Assembly (NCBI GenBank): GCA_001603505.1
Contig: LUZC01000012.1
Location: 74,725-126,468 of the forward strand
DNA: 51,744 nucleotides
Direction: 5' to 3'
From: Bacteroidales bacterium Bact_11
GTDB lineage: Bacteria > Bacteroidota > Bacteroidia > Bacteroidales > UBA932
Below the pieces are notes generated by a model. It was not told where the DNA came from. It did no database searches and saw nothing but the letters and a program-made list of their open reading frames with translations. Below are positions 27,441-35,359 of the stretch, in pieces. A program made the translations under genes and the position numbers. Numbering within the stretch: position 1 is the first letter of the stretch; each line of letters begins with the position of its first letter.

Positions 27441-28841
27441 ATGAAAAGAAATCTCCTCCTCGTCCTTGCGTTCGCTCTGCTGAGCGACACTGCCGCCTTT
27501 GGCCAGCGCGCCTACGAAAGTACACTCGTCAACCCTTCCGAAAACCTAGGTGAGATTTATCTCGATATGCCTTTGCTTACCCTGCCCGCGCAGATGGAAG
27601 CCTATAAGACGACGGGCGGCTTTTTCAAGTCGTATCTGAACCCGGGGATGGAGAACAGCCTTGCCTACAGCACCGACCTATACACGGCCGTGCACTTCGG
27701 CCTGAAAAAGGCGCTTCACTTTGAGAACAGTCCGTTCCTGACGCAGTTCCTGTCGCGGATGACCATCAGCCTCTTCGACGTGCTCTACCTGCAGCAGCCG
27801 ATGGGCGCTTCCTGGCTGCACGAGGAGTATCATCGCGCCGTGATGACGAAATATGGGGTAAACAGCTACAACGAGGTGCTGAATCCGCACTTCTGGTCGA
27901 GTTCGATAGCGGTCAGCCATGAAAAGGACGAAGACCTGGCGAGGCTCTGCGACCAGCATCATCCCGATTTCGTGCGCCTGATGAGCGCCGGACATGAAGC
28001 TGTGGTCGACCTTAGCCGCAACCTGCAGTCAAACAGCTTCTTCTACCGCCAGAACCTGGACAACGAAGTCCTATACTGGATGCACGGCATGCAGAACCTG
28101 ATTTACCTGATGTCCTGCGCCAGCGGAAGCGGTGACAAGGGTATGCAGGAGCGCAACAAGGTGGAAACGGAGGTTTGGATGCGCGACTTCACGGGCATGG
28201 ACATGAACGCCTGGATCTATGAGCTGCTCGAACCCGACCGTCCGTATGCCACCCGCGGCGTCCACCCGAGCGGCGTAGGCATCAACCGTTACATCATGTC
28301 CGACATGATACCCGAAGAGGGTATGAAGTATCTGGGCAAGCAGGCGCTGCTCGACATATTCAACTTCGTCTCGCCGATGATGGTGGGCTTCACCCGCTTC
28401 CGCCTGGCGCAGACCGGACAGGGCGATTACTACGGCAACTTCGCCTTCCGCCACTACCTGACCTCCTTCGGCGACGATGTTTCGCTCGACCTCTACCTCC
28501 AGGCACCGTGGGCGAACCTTTACACCACGCTGCACAGCTACAACAACTACGAGCATCATTTCGGCGGCCTGGAAGCCGGCCTCGTTGATTACCCGCTGCT
28601 GGGCGGCAAGATGCAGTTGGGCGGCACGCTGATGGCCTGGGTACAACCCAAAGACCAGCTCTTCAAGACGGCCTCCGGTTCGTTCGGCGGTCTGGTCAAA
28701 ACCCGCGTCAACTATCACAGCCGCATTGTCGACCCCTATCTCGAGGCAGGCTGGAAAGGAAAGGGCTGGGTAGCCGGCAACGCCAACCTCGACAAGGGCT
28801 TCTTCCTCCGCGCCGGTCTCCGCTGGCAGATCGCCCGGTAG
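27441..28841 (+). CDS. Exported protein with an HExxH motif, function unknown
   Basis: 466 residues with a signal peptide (MKRNLLLVLAFALLSDTAAF, cleavage near GQ at 22-23). I do not recognise the family. The segment SWLHEEYHRAVM contains HEEYH at residues 127-131, which fits the HExxH zinc-metallopeptidase pattern on a probable helix. A candidate third ligand is the SAGHEAVVDL region further on. The C-terminal half alternates short aromatic-rich strands (LYTTLHSYNNYEHHFGGLEA, YHSRIVDPYLEAGWKGKGW, and a terminal GLRWQIAR), which looks like outer-membrane beta-strands ending in an aromatic-terminated strand. A start ten codons upstream exists, but the ATG at 27441 gives the cleaner signal peptide. 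It lies 36 bp after recQ and converges on miaA. Confidence 0.75.
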   Translation: MKRNLLLVLAFALLSDTAAFGQRAYESTLVNPSENLGEIYLDMPLLTLPAQMEAYKTTGGFFKSYLNPGMENSLAYSTDLYTAVHFGLKKALHFENSPFLTQFLSRMTISLFDVLYLQQPMGASWLHEEYHRAVMTKYGVNSYNEVLNPHFWSSSIAVSHEKDEDLARLCDQHHPDFVRLMSAGHEAVVDLSRNLQSNSFFYRQNLDNEVLYWMHGMQNLIYLMSCASGSGDKGMQERNKVETEVWMRDFTGMDMNAWIYELLEPDRPYATRGVHPSGVGINRYIMSDMIPEEGMKYLGKQALLDIFNFVSPMMVGFTRFRLAQTGQGDYYGNFAFRHYLTSFGDDVSLDLYLQAPWANLYTTLHSYNNYEHHFGGLEAGLVDYPLLGGKMQLGGTLMAWVQPKDQLFKTASGSFGGLVKTRVNYHSRIVDPYLEAGWKGKGWVAGNANLDKGFFLRAGLRWQIAR

Positions 28842-28854
28842 CATAAAAGAAATA

Positions 28855-29709
28855 TCAGAGTTCCACCCAGCGGATTTCTGGATCGCGGGCCCACCAGGTG
28901 AGCTGCTTCTTGGCGTAGTGGCGGGTGTTGCGCTTGATGAGGCGAATGGCTTCGGGGAGGTCGTAGGCGCCGTCAAGATAGCCGAACAATTCTTTATAAC
29001 CCACCGTGTTGAGTGCCGGGAGATTGCGGTACGGGAGCAGGGCGCGGACTTCATCGAGCAGGCCTTCTTCCATCATCCGGTCGACGCGCGCGTCGATGCG
29101 GGCGTAGAGCTCGGGGCGGGGTCGCGTGAGGCCGATCTTCTCGATGGTGAAGGGGCGCTCCTTGGCGGGATGCGTCTTGAAAGAAGAGTATTTGCGGCCC
29201 GTGGCGAGCGTGACTTCCAGGGCGCGGACGATGCGCTGGCCGTTGGCCGGATCGACGGTCGCGTAGGATTCGGGGTCGAGCAGGCGGAGCTCCGCGCGCA
29301 GGGCGACGACGCCTTCGGTGCGCAGGCGCTGCGACAGCTGCTCGCGAAGATCCGGATCTGCCTCGGGAAAATCATCGAGGCCGTTGCAGAGCGCGTCGAC
29401 ATAGAGGCCCGAACCGCCCGCCATCACCACGGTCTCGTGGTCATGGAACAATTCTTCCAGCAGGGCCAGCGCCTCCACCTCAAACTGGCCCGCCGTAAAG
29501 CCGTCGGTGACACTGCGGTCGGCGACGAAGAAGTGCGGCACGCCGCCCTGCTCCGCCTCGGAAGGCCGCGCCGTGCCGATGCGCATCTCGCGGAACACCT
29601 GACGGGAGTCACACGACACCACGGGCGAACCCACCCGCCGGGCTTCGGCCACGGCATAGCCGGTCTTGCCGACGGCGGTCGGCCCCAGGATAATCCGCAG
29701 TGCAGGCAT
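28855..29709 (-). CDS. miaA: tRNA dimethylallyltransferase
   Basis: 284 residues, slightly shorter than usual (about 300-316). The P-loop GPTAVGKT is at residues 9-16, followed by DSRQVFREMRIGTARP (the DSxQ.Y..MxIGTAKP block), HFFVADRS in place of HHLID, VVMAGGSGLYVDAL (GGTGxY) and NGQRIVRALEVTLATG. The late block LNTVGYKELFGYLDG (TVGYKE) and RNTRHYAKKQLTWWARD (TR.YAKRQ.TW.R) are diagnostic. It adds the dimethylallyl group to A37 of tRNAs reading U-starting codons. It shares a direction with the pRiA4b-like gene 8 bp upstream. Confidence 0.95.
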   Translation of the reverse strand: MPALRIILGPTAVGKTGYAVAEARRVGSPVVSCDSRQVFREMRIGTARPSEAEQGGVPHFFVADRSVTDGFTAGQFEVEALALLEELFHDHETVVMAGGSGLYVDALCNGLDDFPEADPDLREQLSQRLRTEGVVALRAELRLLDPESYATVDPANGQRIVRALEVTLATGRKYSSFKTHPAKERPFTIEKIGLTRPRPELYARIDARVDRMMEEGLLDEVRALLPYRNLPALNTVGYKELFGYLDGAYDLPEAIRLIKRNTRHYAKKQLTWWARDPEIRWVEL

Positions 29710-29717
29710 ATAGGCTA

Positions 29718-30287
29718 TTATTCTTCGGCGTTTTCGTTCTCGTCGTACATCTCCTCGCCGTCGAAGATCTTGTCGTCGTCTTCCTCCTCGTCGTCATCGT
29801 CAATATCATCGTCGAAGTCCTCGTCCAGGCCGTCGAGCTTCGACGGATCGCGGAAAGGATGGAGTTTGGGCACAACCGGCGCCTCTTCGTAGCGGGCGCG
29901 GAACTGATCGGGATTCTGGCCGTTTTCCGCCACGAGATGGGGATACGACCGCATCGGCGAATACTGGGTTTCTCCTTCGAGCACAAGCTTGATGAAGCGG
30001 TCGTTGCGCATATCGAACAGATAGTGCAACTCCGCCTCGCCGCGTTCGACCACCTGGTCGAAGGTCACCTTATCCATGGCGCCGTCGCCCAGGTCGAAAA
30101 GGCCGTATTCGCTGCAGAGAGCGCCCTTCTCGTCATACCCTTCGAAAAGCACCATCTGGTCGGGCGAGAAACCGAGGTCGTCCACCAGGAAACTGTTGAA
30201 CTTGAAGAGCGACATGTCGCCCTTGATTTCATATACCCGGAAAAATATCTTGCTTTCGGGAATCGTTGCTCTGAATTGATATACCAT
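29718..30287 (-). CDS. Plasmid pRiA4b ORF-3-like family protein
   Basis: 189 residues. The N-terminal 120 or so residues (MVYQFRATIPESKIFFRVYE, then the MSLFKFNSFLVDDLGFSPDQ block and FDQVVERGEAELHYLFD) match the pRiA4b ORF-3-like/IS1096 TnpR-passenger family, a small alpha/beta fold usual in Bacteroidota chromosomes. The C-terminal third is extremely acidic (runs of D and E from about residue 150). The name comes from plasmid and IS relatives; here it lies in a normal operon with miaA, and no mobile-element ends are seen. Function unknown. The -7 box TAAATTTG ends four bases before the ATG. Confidence 0.85.
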   Translation of the reverse strand: MVYQFRATIPESKIFFRVYEIKGDMSLFKFNSFLVDDLGFSPDQMVLFEGYDEKGALCSEYGLFDLGDGAMDKVTFDQVVERGEAELHYLFDMRNDRFIKLVLEGETQYSPMRSYPHLVAENGQNPDQFRARYEEAPVVPKLHPFRDPSKLDGLDEDFDDDIDDDDEEEDDDKIFDGEEMYDENENAEE

Positions 30288-30291
30288 AACA

Positions 30292-30299
30292 CAAATTTA
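30292..30299 (-). promoter_or_regulatory. -7 promoter box TAAATTTG
   Basis: The minus-strand sequence TAAATTTG (30299-30292) fits TAnnTTTG and is followed after four bases by the ATG of the pRiA4b-like gene, leaving almost no 5' leader. On the plus strand TACATTTA (30313-30320) lies four bases before the start of the divergent IMPACT-family gene. Confidence 0.45.
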
Positions 30300-30324
30300 C
30301 CAATTTTTTCCTTACATTTACCAC

Positions 30325-30918
30325 ATGAATTCAATTTCCGACACCTACCGTTCGATTGCAGCTCCCGCCAAGGGAATCTACAAGGAATTGGGCAGCAAGT
30401 TCTTGGCTTTCGCCTACCCGGTCGAGACGGAAGATGCGGCAAAAAAAATCATCGCTTCGTTCCGCAAAGAGTATTTCGACGCCCGGCACCATTGCTTCGC
30501 GTGGCGGCTCGGGCTGACGGGCGAGCCGTACCGCTTCAGCGACGACGGCGAGCCCTCCTCCACGGCCGGCCGGCCCATCCACGGGCAGTTGCTGAGCCAG
30601 GAACTGAGCGACATCCTCGTGGTGGTGGTGCGCTATTTCGGCGGCGTGAAACTCGGCGTGCCGGGGCTGATCCGGGCCTACCGGACCGCCACGCAGGACG
30701 CCCTGGCCAACGCCGAGATCATTGAAAAAGTGGCGGGTGAACACTTCACCATCGAGTTCGAATACCTGCAGATGAACGATGTGATGAAAGTGCTCAAGGA
30801 CATGGGCATCACCCCCCTCTCCCAGGCCTTCGACCTCAAGTGCCGGATGGAAGTCAGGGTGCGTCTCACGCAGATTGAAGACTTTCGCCGGCAACTGGCG
30901 TTTTGTCAAATAATTTGA
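30325..30918 (+). CDS. YigZ/IMPACT family protein
   Basis: 197 residues. The YigZ N-terminal domain (about 15-125) is recognisable: KGIYKELGSKFLAFAYPVET (the K.S.F......V), ARHHCFAWRLG (the HxCxAW block), SDDGEPSSTAGRPIHGQL (DDGEP..TAG.P) and VVVVRYFGGVKLGVPGLIRAY (VVRYFGG.KLG..GL.RAY). A small second domain of about 60 residues follows. These proteins bind nucleic acid or ribosomes and are linked to translation control; the E. coli counterpart has no settled activity. It is divergent from the pRiA4b-like gene, and its stop lies at the promoter of serC. Confidence 0.93.
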   Translation: MNSISDTYRSIAAPAKGIYKELGSKFLAFAYPVETEDAAKKIIASFRKEYFDARHHCFAWRLGLTGEPYRFSDDGEPSSTAGRPIHGQLLSQELSDILVVVVRYFGGVKLGVPGLIRAYRTATQDALANAEIIEKVAGEHFTIEFEYLQMNDVMKVLKDMGITPLSQAFDLKCRMEVRVRLTQIEDFRRQLAFCQII

Positions 30919-30919
30919 T

Positions 30920-30927
30920 TAATTTTG
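30920..30927 (+). promoter_or_regulatory. -7 promoter box for the serC-serA-DUF1015 operon
   Basis: TAATTTTG fits TAnnTTTG and begins two bases after the IMPACT-family stop codon, 48 bp before the serC ATG. TTTG also occurs at 30902-30905, but the 14-bp spacer is shorter than the usual 19-20. Confidence 0.45.
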
Positions 30928-30975
30928 CGGATTACGGTTAAGAATTTTAAACACTTTAAACATTCCCATATTTTT

Positions 30976-32049
30976 ATGAAAAAAGCTTACAATTTCAACG
31001 CAGGGCCGTGCGTGCTGCCGCAGCAGGCAATCGACGCCGCCATTGCCGCATTGCAAGATTTCAAAGGTACCGGCATGCCGGTCATATCCGTGTCTCACCG
31101 TTCGAAGGAATGGGAGGAAACCATGAACGAGTGCCGCGCACTCTGGAAGGAGCTCCTCAACATCCCTGACAACTATGAAGTGATCTTCCTCGGAGGCGGC
31201 GCTTCGCTCCAGTTCCTCTATGTAGCGATGAACCTCCTCGAGAACAAGGCGGGCTACCTGGAAACGGGTGTCTGGGCCAAGAAGGCTCTGAAGGAAGCCA
31301 AGGGCATCGGCAACGCGATCTGCATCGCTTCGTCGGCCGACAAGACCTACAGCTACATCCCGAAGGGCTACGAGATCCCGACCGACCTCGACTACTTCCA
31401 CATCACCACCAACAACACGATCTACGGCACGGAGATCAAATACGACATGGACTGCCCGGTGAACCTGGTGGCCGACATGTCCTCCGACATCATGAGCCGT
31501 CCGGTCGACGTTTCGAAGTACGCCCTCATCTACGGCGGCGCGCAGAAGAACGTAGGCCCCGCCGGCGTGATCTTCGCCATCATCCGCAAGGACATCCTCG
31601 GCAAGGTGACCCGTTATCTCCCGACGATGCTCAACTACCAGACACATATTGACGGCGCTTCGATGTTCAACACGCCGCCGGTGTTCCCGATCTTCGTGAT
31701 GACCGAGACGCTGAAGTGGCTGAAGGGCATCGGCGGCCTCCCGGTGATGCACAAGATGAATGTGGAGAAGGCACAGATGCTCTATGACGAAATCGACCGC
31801 AACCCGCTGTTCGTGGGCACCGCCGCGAAGGAAGACCGTTCGATCATGAACGTGTGCTTCGTGATGGCTCCGGGCTACGAAGCGCTTCAGGACGAGTTCA
31901 TGGCATTCGCCAAGGAACGCGGCATGGTGGGCATCAAGGGCCACCGCAGCGTCGGCGGATTCCGTGCTTCGATCTACAACGCCTGCCCGAAGGAAGCCGT
32001 CCAGGCCCTCATCGATTGCATGCAGGAATTCGAGAAACTTCATAAATAG
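30976..32049 (+). CDS. serC: Phosphoserine aminotransferase
   Basis: 357 residues, normal for SerC. The N-terminus [20 protein letters not shown] is the family start (NF.AGP..LP), then [19 protein letters not shown] and [13 protein letters not shown], where the Lys of QKN is the pyridoxal-phosphate Schiff-base lysine. [16 protein letters not shown] near the end is the substrate-binding GG.RAS.YNA block. It transaminates 3-phosphohydroxypyruvate to phosphoserine. The ATG at 30976 is chosen over upstream codons because it gives this N-terminus. First gene of an operon with serA (6 bp gap) and the DUF1015 gene (6 bp gap). Confidence 0.97.
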   Translation: MKKAYNFNAGPCVLPQQAIDAAIAALQDFKGTGMPVISVSHRSKEWEETMNECRALWKELLNIPDNYEVIFLGGGASLQFLYVAMNLLENKAGYLETGVWAKKALKEAKGIGNAICIASSADKTYSYIPKGYEIPTDLDYFHITTNNTIYGTEIKYDMDCPVNLVADMSSDIMSRPVDVSKYALIYGGAQKNVGPAGVIFAIIRKDILGKVTRYLPTMLNYQTHIDGASMFNTPPVFPIFVMTETLKWLKGIGGLPVMHKMNVEKAQMLYDEIDRNPLFVGTAAKEDRSIMNVCFVMAPGYEALQDEFMAFAKERGMVGIKGHRSVGGFRASIYNACPKEAVQALIDCMQEFEKLHK

Positions 32050-32055
32050 TCTGCC

Positions 32056-32976
32056 ATGAAGGTTTTAGTCGCTACGCAGAAGCCTTTCGCAAAGGCCGCC
32101 GTCGACGGCATCCGCAAGATCGTCGAAGAGAACGGACACACCCTCGCCCTGCTCGAGAAATACACCGAGAACGCTGAACTCCTGGCCGCCGTCGCCGACG
32201 CGGACGCCCTCATCGTGCGCTCCGACAAAGTGACCGCCGAGGTCGTCGAGGCAGCGAAGAAACTGAAGATCGTCGTGCGCGCCGGCGCCGGTTTCGACAA
32301 CCTCGACCTGACCGCCTGCACCGCCCATGGCGTGGTCGCCATGAACACCCCGGGCCAGAACTCCAACGCCGTGGCGGAACTCGCCCTCGGCCTGATGATC
32401 TTCATGAACCGCAACCAGTTCACTCCGGGCACCGGCAGCGAACTCAAGGGCAAGACCCTCGGCATCCAGGCTTACGGCAACGTCGGACGCCTCGTGGGCC
32501 AGCTCGCCATGGGCTTCGGCATGAAGGTTCTCGCCTTCGACCCGTATCTCCCCAACGAGCGGATCGAAGCCACCGGAGCCAAAGTCGCCCCGTCGCTCGA
32601 AGCGCTGTACGAGAACTCCGACTTCGTGTCGCTCCACATCCCGGCTACGCCCGAGACCAAAGGATCCATCGGACTGAACCTTGTGGGCCGCATGCCGAAA
32701 GGCGGTTGCCTGATCAACACCGCCCGCAAGGAAGTCATCAACGAAGCCGAACTCTTCGACCTGATGACCGAGCGCGAAGACCTCCGCTACGTCGCCGACG
32801 TGGCTCCGGACCGCGCCACCGAGTTCGCCGAAAAATTCGGCAAGCGCTACTTCGGCACGCCCAAGAAGATGGGCGCCGAGACCGCAGAGGCCAATATCAA
32901 CGCCGGCCTGGCAGCAGCGAACCAGATCTGCAAGTTCTTTGCAACGGGTGACCGGACCTTCCAACTCAACAAATAA
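32056..32976 (+). CDS. serA: D-3-phosphoglycerate dehydrogenase, short form
   Basis: 306 residues without the C-terminal ACT domain. The D-2-hydroxyacid dehydrogenase fold is clear: VVRAGAGFDNLDL (R of the catalytic set), GIQAYGNVGRLVGQLAMGFG (NAD-binding, with G.YGNVG replacing GxGxIG), VSLHIPATPETKGSIG and CLINTARKEVINEAELFDLM. The usual glutamate region is DVAPDRATEF, and at the position of the catalytic His (PHxG) the sequence reads TPKKMGAETAEANINAG. Loss of this His is shared, as I recall, by SerA proteins of Bacteroidales, so it is probably a lineage variant. It makes 3-phosphohydroxypyruvate for SerC, its upstream neighbour. Confidence 0.93.
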   Translation: MKVLVATQKPFAKAAVDGIRKIVEENGHTLALLEKYTENAELLAAVADADALIVRSDKVTAEVVEAAKKLKIVVRAGAGFDNLDLTACTAHGVVAMNTPGQNSNAVAELALGLMIFMNRNQFTPGTGSELKGKTLGIQAYGNVGRLVGQLAMGFGMKVLAFDPYLPNERIEATGAKVAPSLEALYENSDFVSLHIPATPETKGSIGLNLVGRMPKGGCLINTARKEVINEAELFDLMTEREDLRYVADVAPDRATEFAEKFGKRYFGTPKKMGAETAEANINAGLAAANQICKFFATGDRTFQLNK

Positions 32977-32982
32977 GCAGCC

Positions 32983-34278
32983 ATGGTAAAGGTCAAACCG
33001 TTCGCAGCCATCCGGCCTCCCAAGGCCATCGCCAAGGAAGTCTCCGCCCGCCCCTACGACGTGATGAACTCCGTCGAGGCCAAGGCTGAAGCCGGGGAGA
33101 AATCCCTGCTCCACATCACCAAGCCTGAGATTGACTTCGAGCCGATCGCCGGCGAACACGAGCAGCGCACCTACGACAAGGCCGTCGAAAACTTCAAGCT
33201 CTGGCAGGAGCGCGGCTGGCTCAAGCAGGACGATCGGGAATACTACTACGTGTACGCGCAGACCATGGAAGGCCGCACCCAGTATGGCATCATCCTGTGC
33301 GCAAACACCGACGACTACGCCACGGGCGCCATCAAGAAGCACGAGCTTACCCGCAAGGAAAAGGAAGACGACCGCATGGTCCACGTCCAGATCCAGAGCG
33401 CGAACATCGAGCCGGTGTTCTTCGCCTATCCCGACAACGCCGAGATCGACGCCATCATGTTCCGCTACATCGCCCGCGTGCCCGAATACGACTTCATCGC
33501 CGATGAAGACGGTTTCGGCCATAAACTCTGGGTAATCGACGACCAAAAGGACATCGACCGCATCACGGAGATCTTCGCCACGATTCCGGCATTCTACGTG
33601 GCCGACGGACACCACCGCACCGCAGCCGCCGCCCGTGTGGGCGCCGAGCGTCGTGCAAAGAACCCGAACCACACCGGCAAGGAAGAGTACAATTACTTCA
33701 TGGCGGTCTGCTTCCCCGACAACCAGTTGAAGATCATCGACTACAATCGCGTGGTCAAGGACCTCAACGGACTCACCGGAAAGCAGTTCTTCGAGGCACT
33801 GCAGAAGGACTTCATCGTCGAGTGCAAGTGCGACTGCACGAAGGACTGCGGCAAGTGCGAGTGCGAACTCCCCTGCCACTGCACCTGCAGCGAGCCGTAC
33901 AAGCCCGTCGGCCTGCACAACTTCTCGATGTATTTCGAGGGCGTGTGGTATTCGCTCACCGCGAAACCCGGCACCTACGATGACAACGACCCGATCGGCG
34001 TGCTCGACGTCACGATCCTTTCGAACCTCGTGTTCGACAAGATCTTGAACCTGGGTGACCTCCGCACCTCGAAGCGCATCGACTTCGTGGGCGGCATCCG
34101 CGGCCTGGGCGAACTGAAGAAACGCGTGGACAGCGGCGAAATGGCCGTGGCCTTCGCGCTCTACCCGGTGTCGATGAAGCAGCTGATCGATATTGCCGAT
34201 ACCGGCAACATCATGCCGCCGAAGACCACCTGGTTTGAGCCGAAGCTCCGCAGCGGCCTCGCCATCCACAAGTTCTAA
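32983..34278 (+). CDS. DUF1015 family protein with a nine-cysteine insert
   Basis: 431 residues. The N-terminus VKVKPFAAIRPPKAIAKEVS and the blocks RPYDVMNSVEA and YYVYAQTM, then FYVADGHHRTAAAARVGAER (the strongly conserved ADGHHR..A motif), are hallmarks of DUF1015, a family found beside serC/serA in many bacteria and suspected to act in serine or phosphoserine metabolism. Between residues 281 and 302 lies an insert with nine cysteines in 22 residues (starting CKCDCTKDCGKCECE), spaced like a metal-binding or metallothionein-like knuckle. Third gene of the serine operon, ending at a strong terminator. Activity is unproven. Confidence 0.88.
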   Translation: MVKVKPFAAIRPPKAIAKEVSARPYDVMNSVEAKAEAGEKSLLHITKPEIDFEPIAGEHEQRTYDKAVENFKLWQERGWLKQDDREYYYVYAQTMEGRTQYGIILCANTDDYATGAIKKHELTRKEKEDDRMVHVQIQSANIEPVFFAYPDNAEIDAIMFRYIARVPEYDFIADEDGFGHKLWVIDDQKDIDRITEIFATIPAFYVADGHHRTAAAARVGAERRAKNPNHTGKEEYNYFMAVCFPDNQLKIIDYNRVVKDLNGLTGKQFFEALQKDFIVECKCDCTKDCGKCECELPCHCTCSEPYKPVGLHNFSMYFEGVWYSLTAKPGTYDDNDPIGVLDVTILSNLVFDKILNLGDLRTSKRIDFVGGIRGLGELKKRVDSGEMAVAFALYPVSMKQLIDIADTGNIMPPKTTWFEPKLRSGLAIHKF

Positions 34279-34291
34279 AGGCATCAACCTC

Positions 34292-34327
34292 AGCCCCCGC
34301 TCAACCGAGCGGGGGCTTATTTTGTTC
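34292..34327 (+). terminator. Strong intrinsic terminator of the serine operon
   Basis: An 11-bp perfect stem (AGCCCCCGCTC at 34292-34302, GAGCGGGGGCT at 34307-34317) with loop AACC, followed by TTATTTTGTT. It begins 13 bp after the DUF1015 stop and ends just before the ATG of the lipoprotein gene at 34331, so that gene must have a promoter within or beyond the terminator or rely on read-through. Confidence 0.9.
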
Positions 34328-34330
34328 ACT

Positions 34331-35359
34331 ATGAGACTTCGGGCGGCCGCAGCGGTTCTTGCCGTATTGATACTCGCATCATGCGGAACAACGCGGACGG
34401 CCAGCCGGAACCGCGCTTTCCTCGAACGGCTGGAGTCAGGCTACCGGTCCGAGCACTACCAGCAGGATAGCCTGCTGCTCGTCGACCCCGTGGGAGACGC
34501 CTGCATCATCCGGAAACTCGACACCATTCCCGTCAAGATCTTCAGCTCCCTGGTCAACAGTTCCCTGCCCCAGGCAGAGAAGGATGACAGGCAGGAACCA
34601 TTCCGGATCGGTAAGACGCCCCCGTTCGACAACGACCGGCTGCTCAACAAATGCCGGGAGATCATGCGCAGGCACTATCCCGACATCGTCCCGACATTCG
34701 GGGAGGAACACAAATGGTCGCCCGAAGCCAGGCAATACATCGTCTATGGGTACTGGCACCGGCTCTGGCGACGGCTATCGGGCAAGCAGCAGGACTATCC
34801 CTGTCCCATGTTCCTGCACAGCAAGTTGCTCGTGTGCCTCGCCTGCGGCTGGACGGCGCGCTACTGCGTGACGGACCGGGAACAGGCGTTGGAGGCATGG
34901 ATCCTGGACCGTCCGGACCGCAGCATCCAGATCGATCAGTTATTCGAGGAAAGTTATATCCTGAACCAAGGCAATATCTATCTGACTTTCCTGACCTGCG
35001 AGAACGTCCTTGCCGGAATGCCCCACCGAGAGGACCGCGGGAACGACCCGTTGCAGCGGAAACTGGCCTACATCCGCAACGATTCGACCGAAGCGGGCGA
35101 CAACTACGGCGCCTGGTATCACTTCTTCGGCGCCGCGCTGTACGGCTTCCTGCGGTCGGATTTCGTCAGCCTGCTCGTGACCGACATAGAATCCCTGGGA
35201 TCCTTCTTCATGGAAGGAGCCGACAGGCAGGAAACTCTCATCAACCGCAGCGGCGCACTGATAGGATACGAATTCTTCCGGATGCTGGAATGGGGTACCT
35301 GGTGGGTTCCCTCCAGGAACTCCTCCACCGACTATATGCTGCCTAACGTCGGAAATTAA
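34331..35359 (+). CDS. Lipoprotein of unknown function
   Basis: 342 residues with a lipoprotein signal (MRLRAAAAVLAVLILASC, Cys18). I do not recognise a named domain. Visible features: a charged first third, KTPPFDNDRLLNKCREIMRR, a Trp/Tyr-rich centre (YIVYGYWHRLWRRL) that looks like helical bundle packing, two Cys pairs (PCPMF, CLACGW) and a C-terminal part with DNYGAWYHFFGAALYGFLRS. The gene starts four bases after the terminator of the preceding operon and its 3' end overlaps the convergent nucleoside hydrolase by four bases. The overall helical, aromatic character with no repeats gives no clear functional clue. Confidence 0.75.
   Translation: MRLRAAAAVLAVLILASCGTTRTASRNRAFLERLESGYRSEHYQQDSLLLVDPVGDACIIRKLDTIPVKIFSSLVNSSLPQAEKDDRQEPFRIGKTPPFDNDRLLNKCREIMRRHYPDIVPTFGEEHKWSPEARQYIVYGYWHRLWRRLSGKQQDYPCPMFLHSKLLVCLACGWTARYCVTDREQALEAWILDRPDRSIQIDQLFEESYILNQGNIYLTFLTCENVLAGMPHREDRGNDPLQRKLAYIRNDSTEAGDNYGAWYHFFGAALYGFLRSDFVSLLVTDIESLGSFFMEGADRQETLINRSGALIGYEFFRMLEWGTWWVPSRNSSTDYMLPNVGN

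Noticed and set aside
29718-30287. Evidence for a plasmid or IS element from the pRiA4b ORF-3-like gene
   Set aside because: The family name comes from mobile elements, but the family is common on Bacteroidota chromosomes and no inverted repeats or transposase lie nearby.
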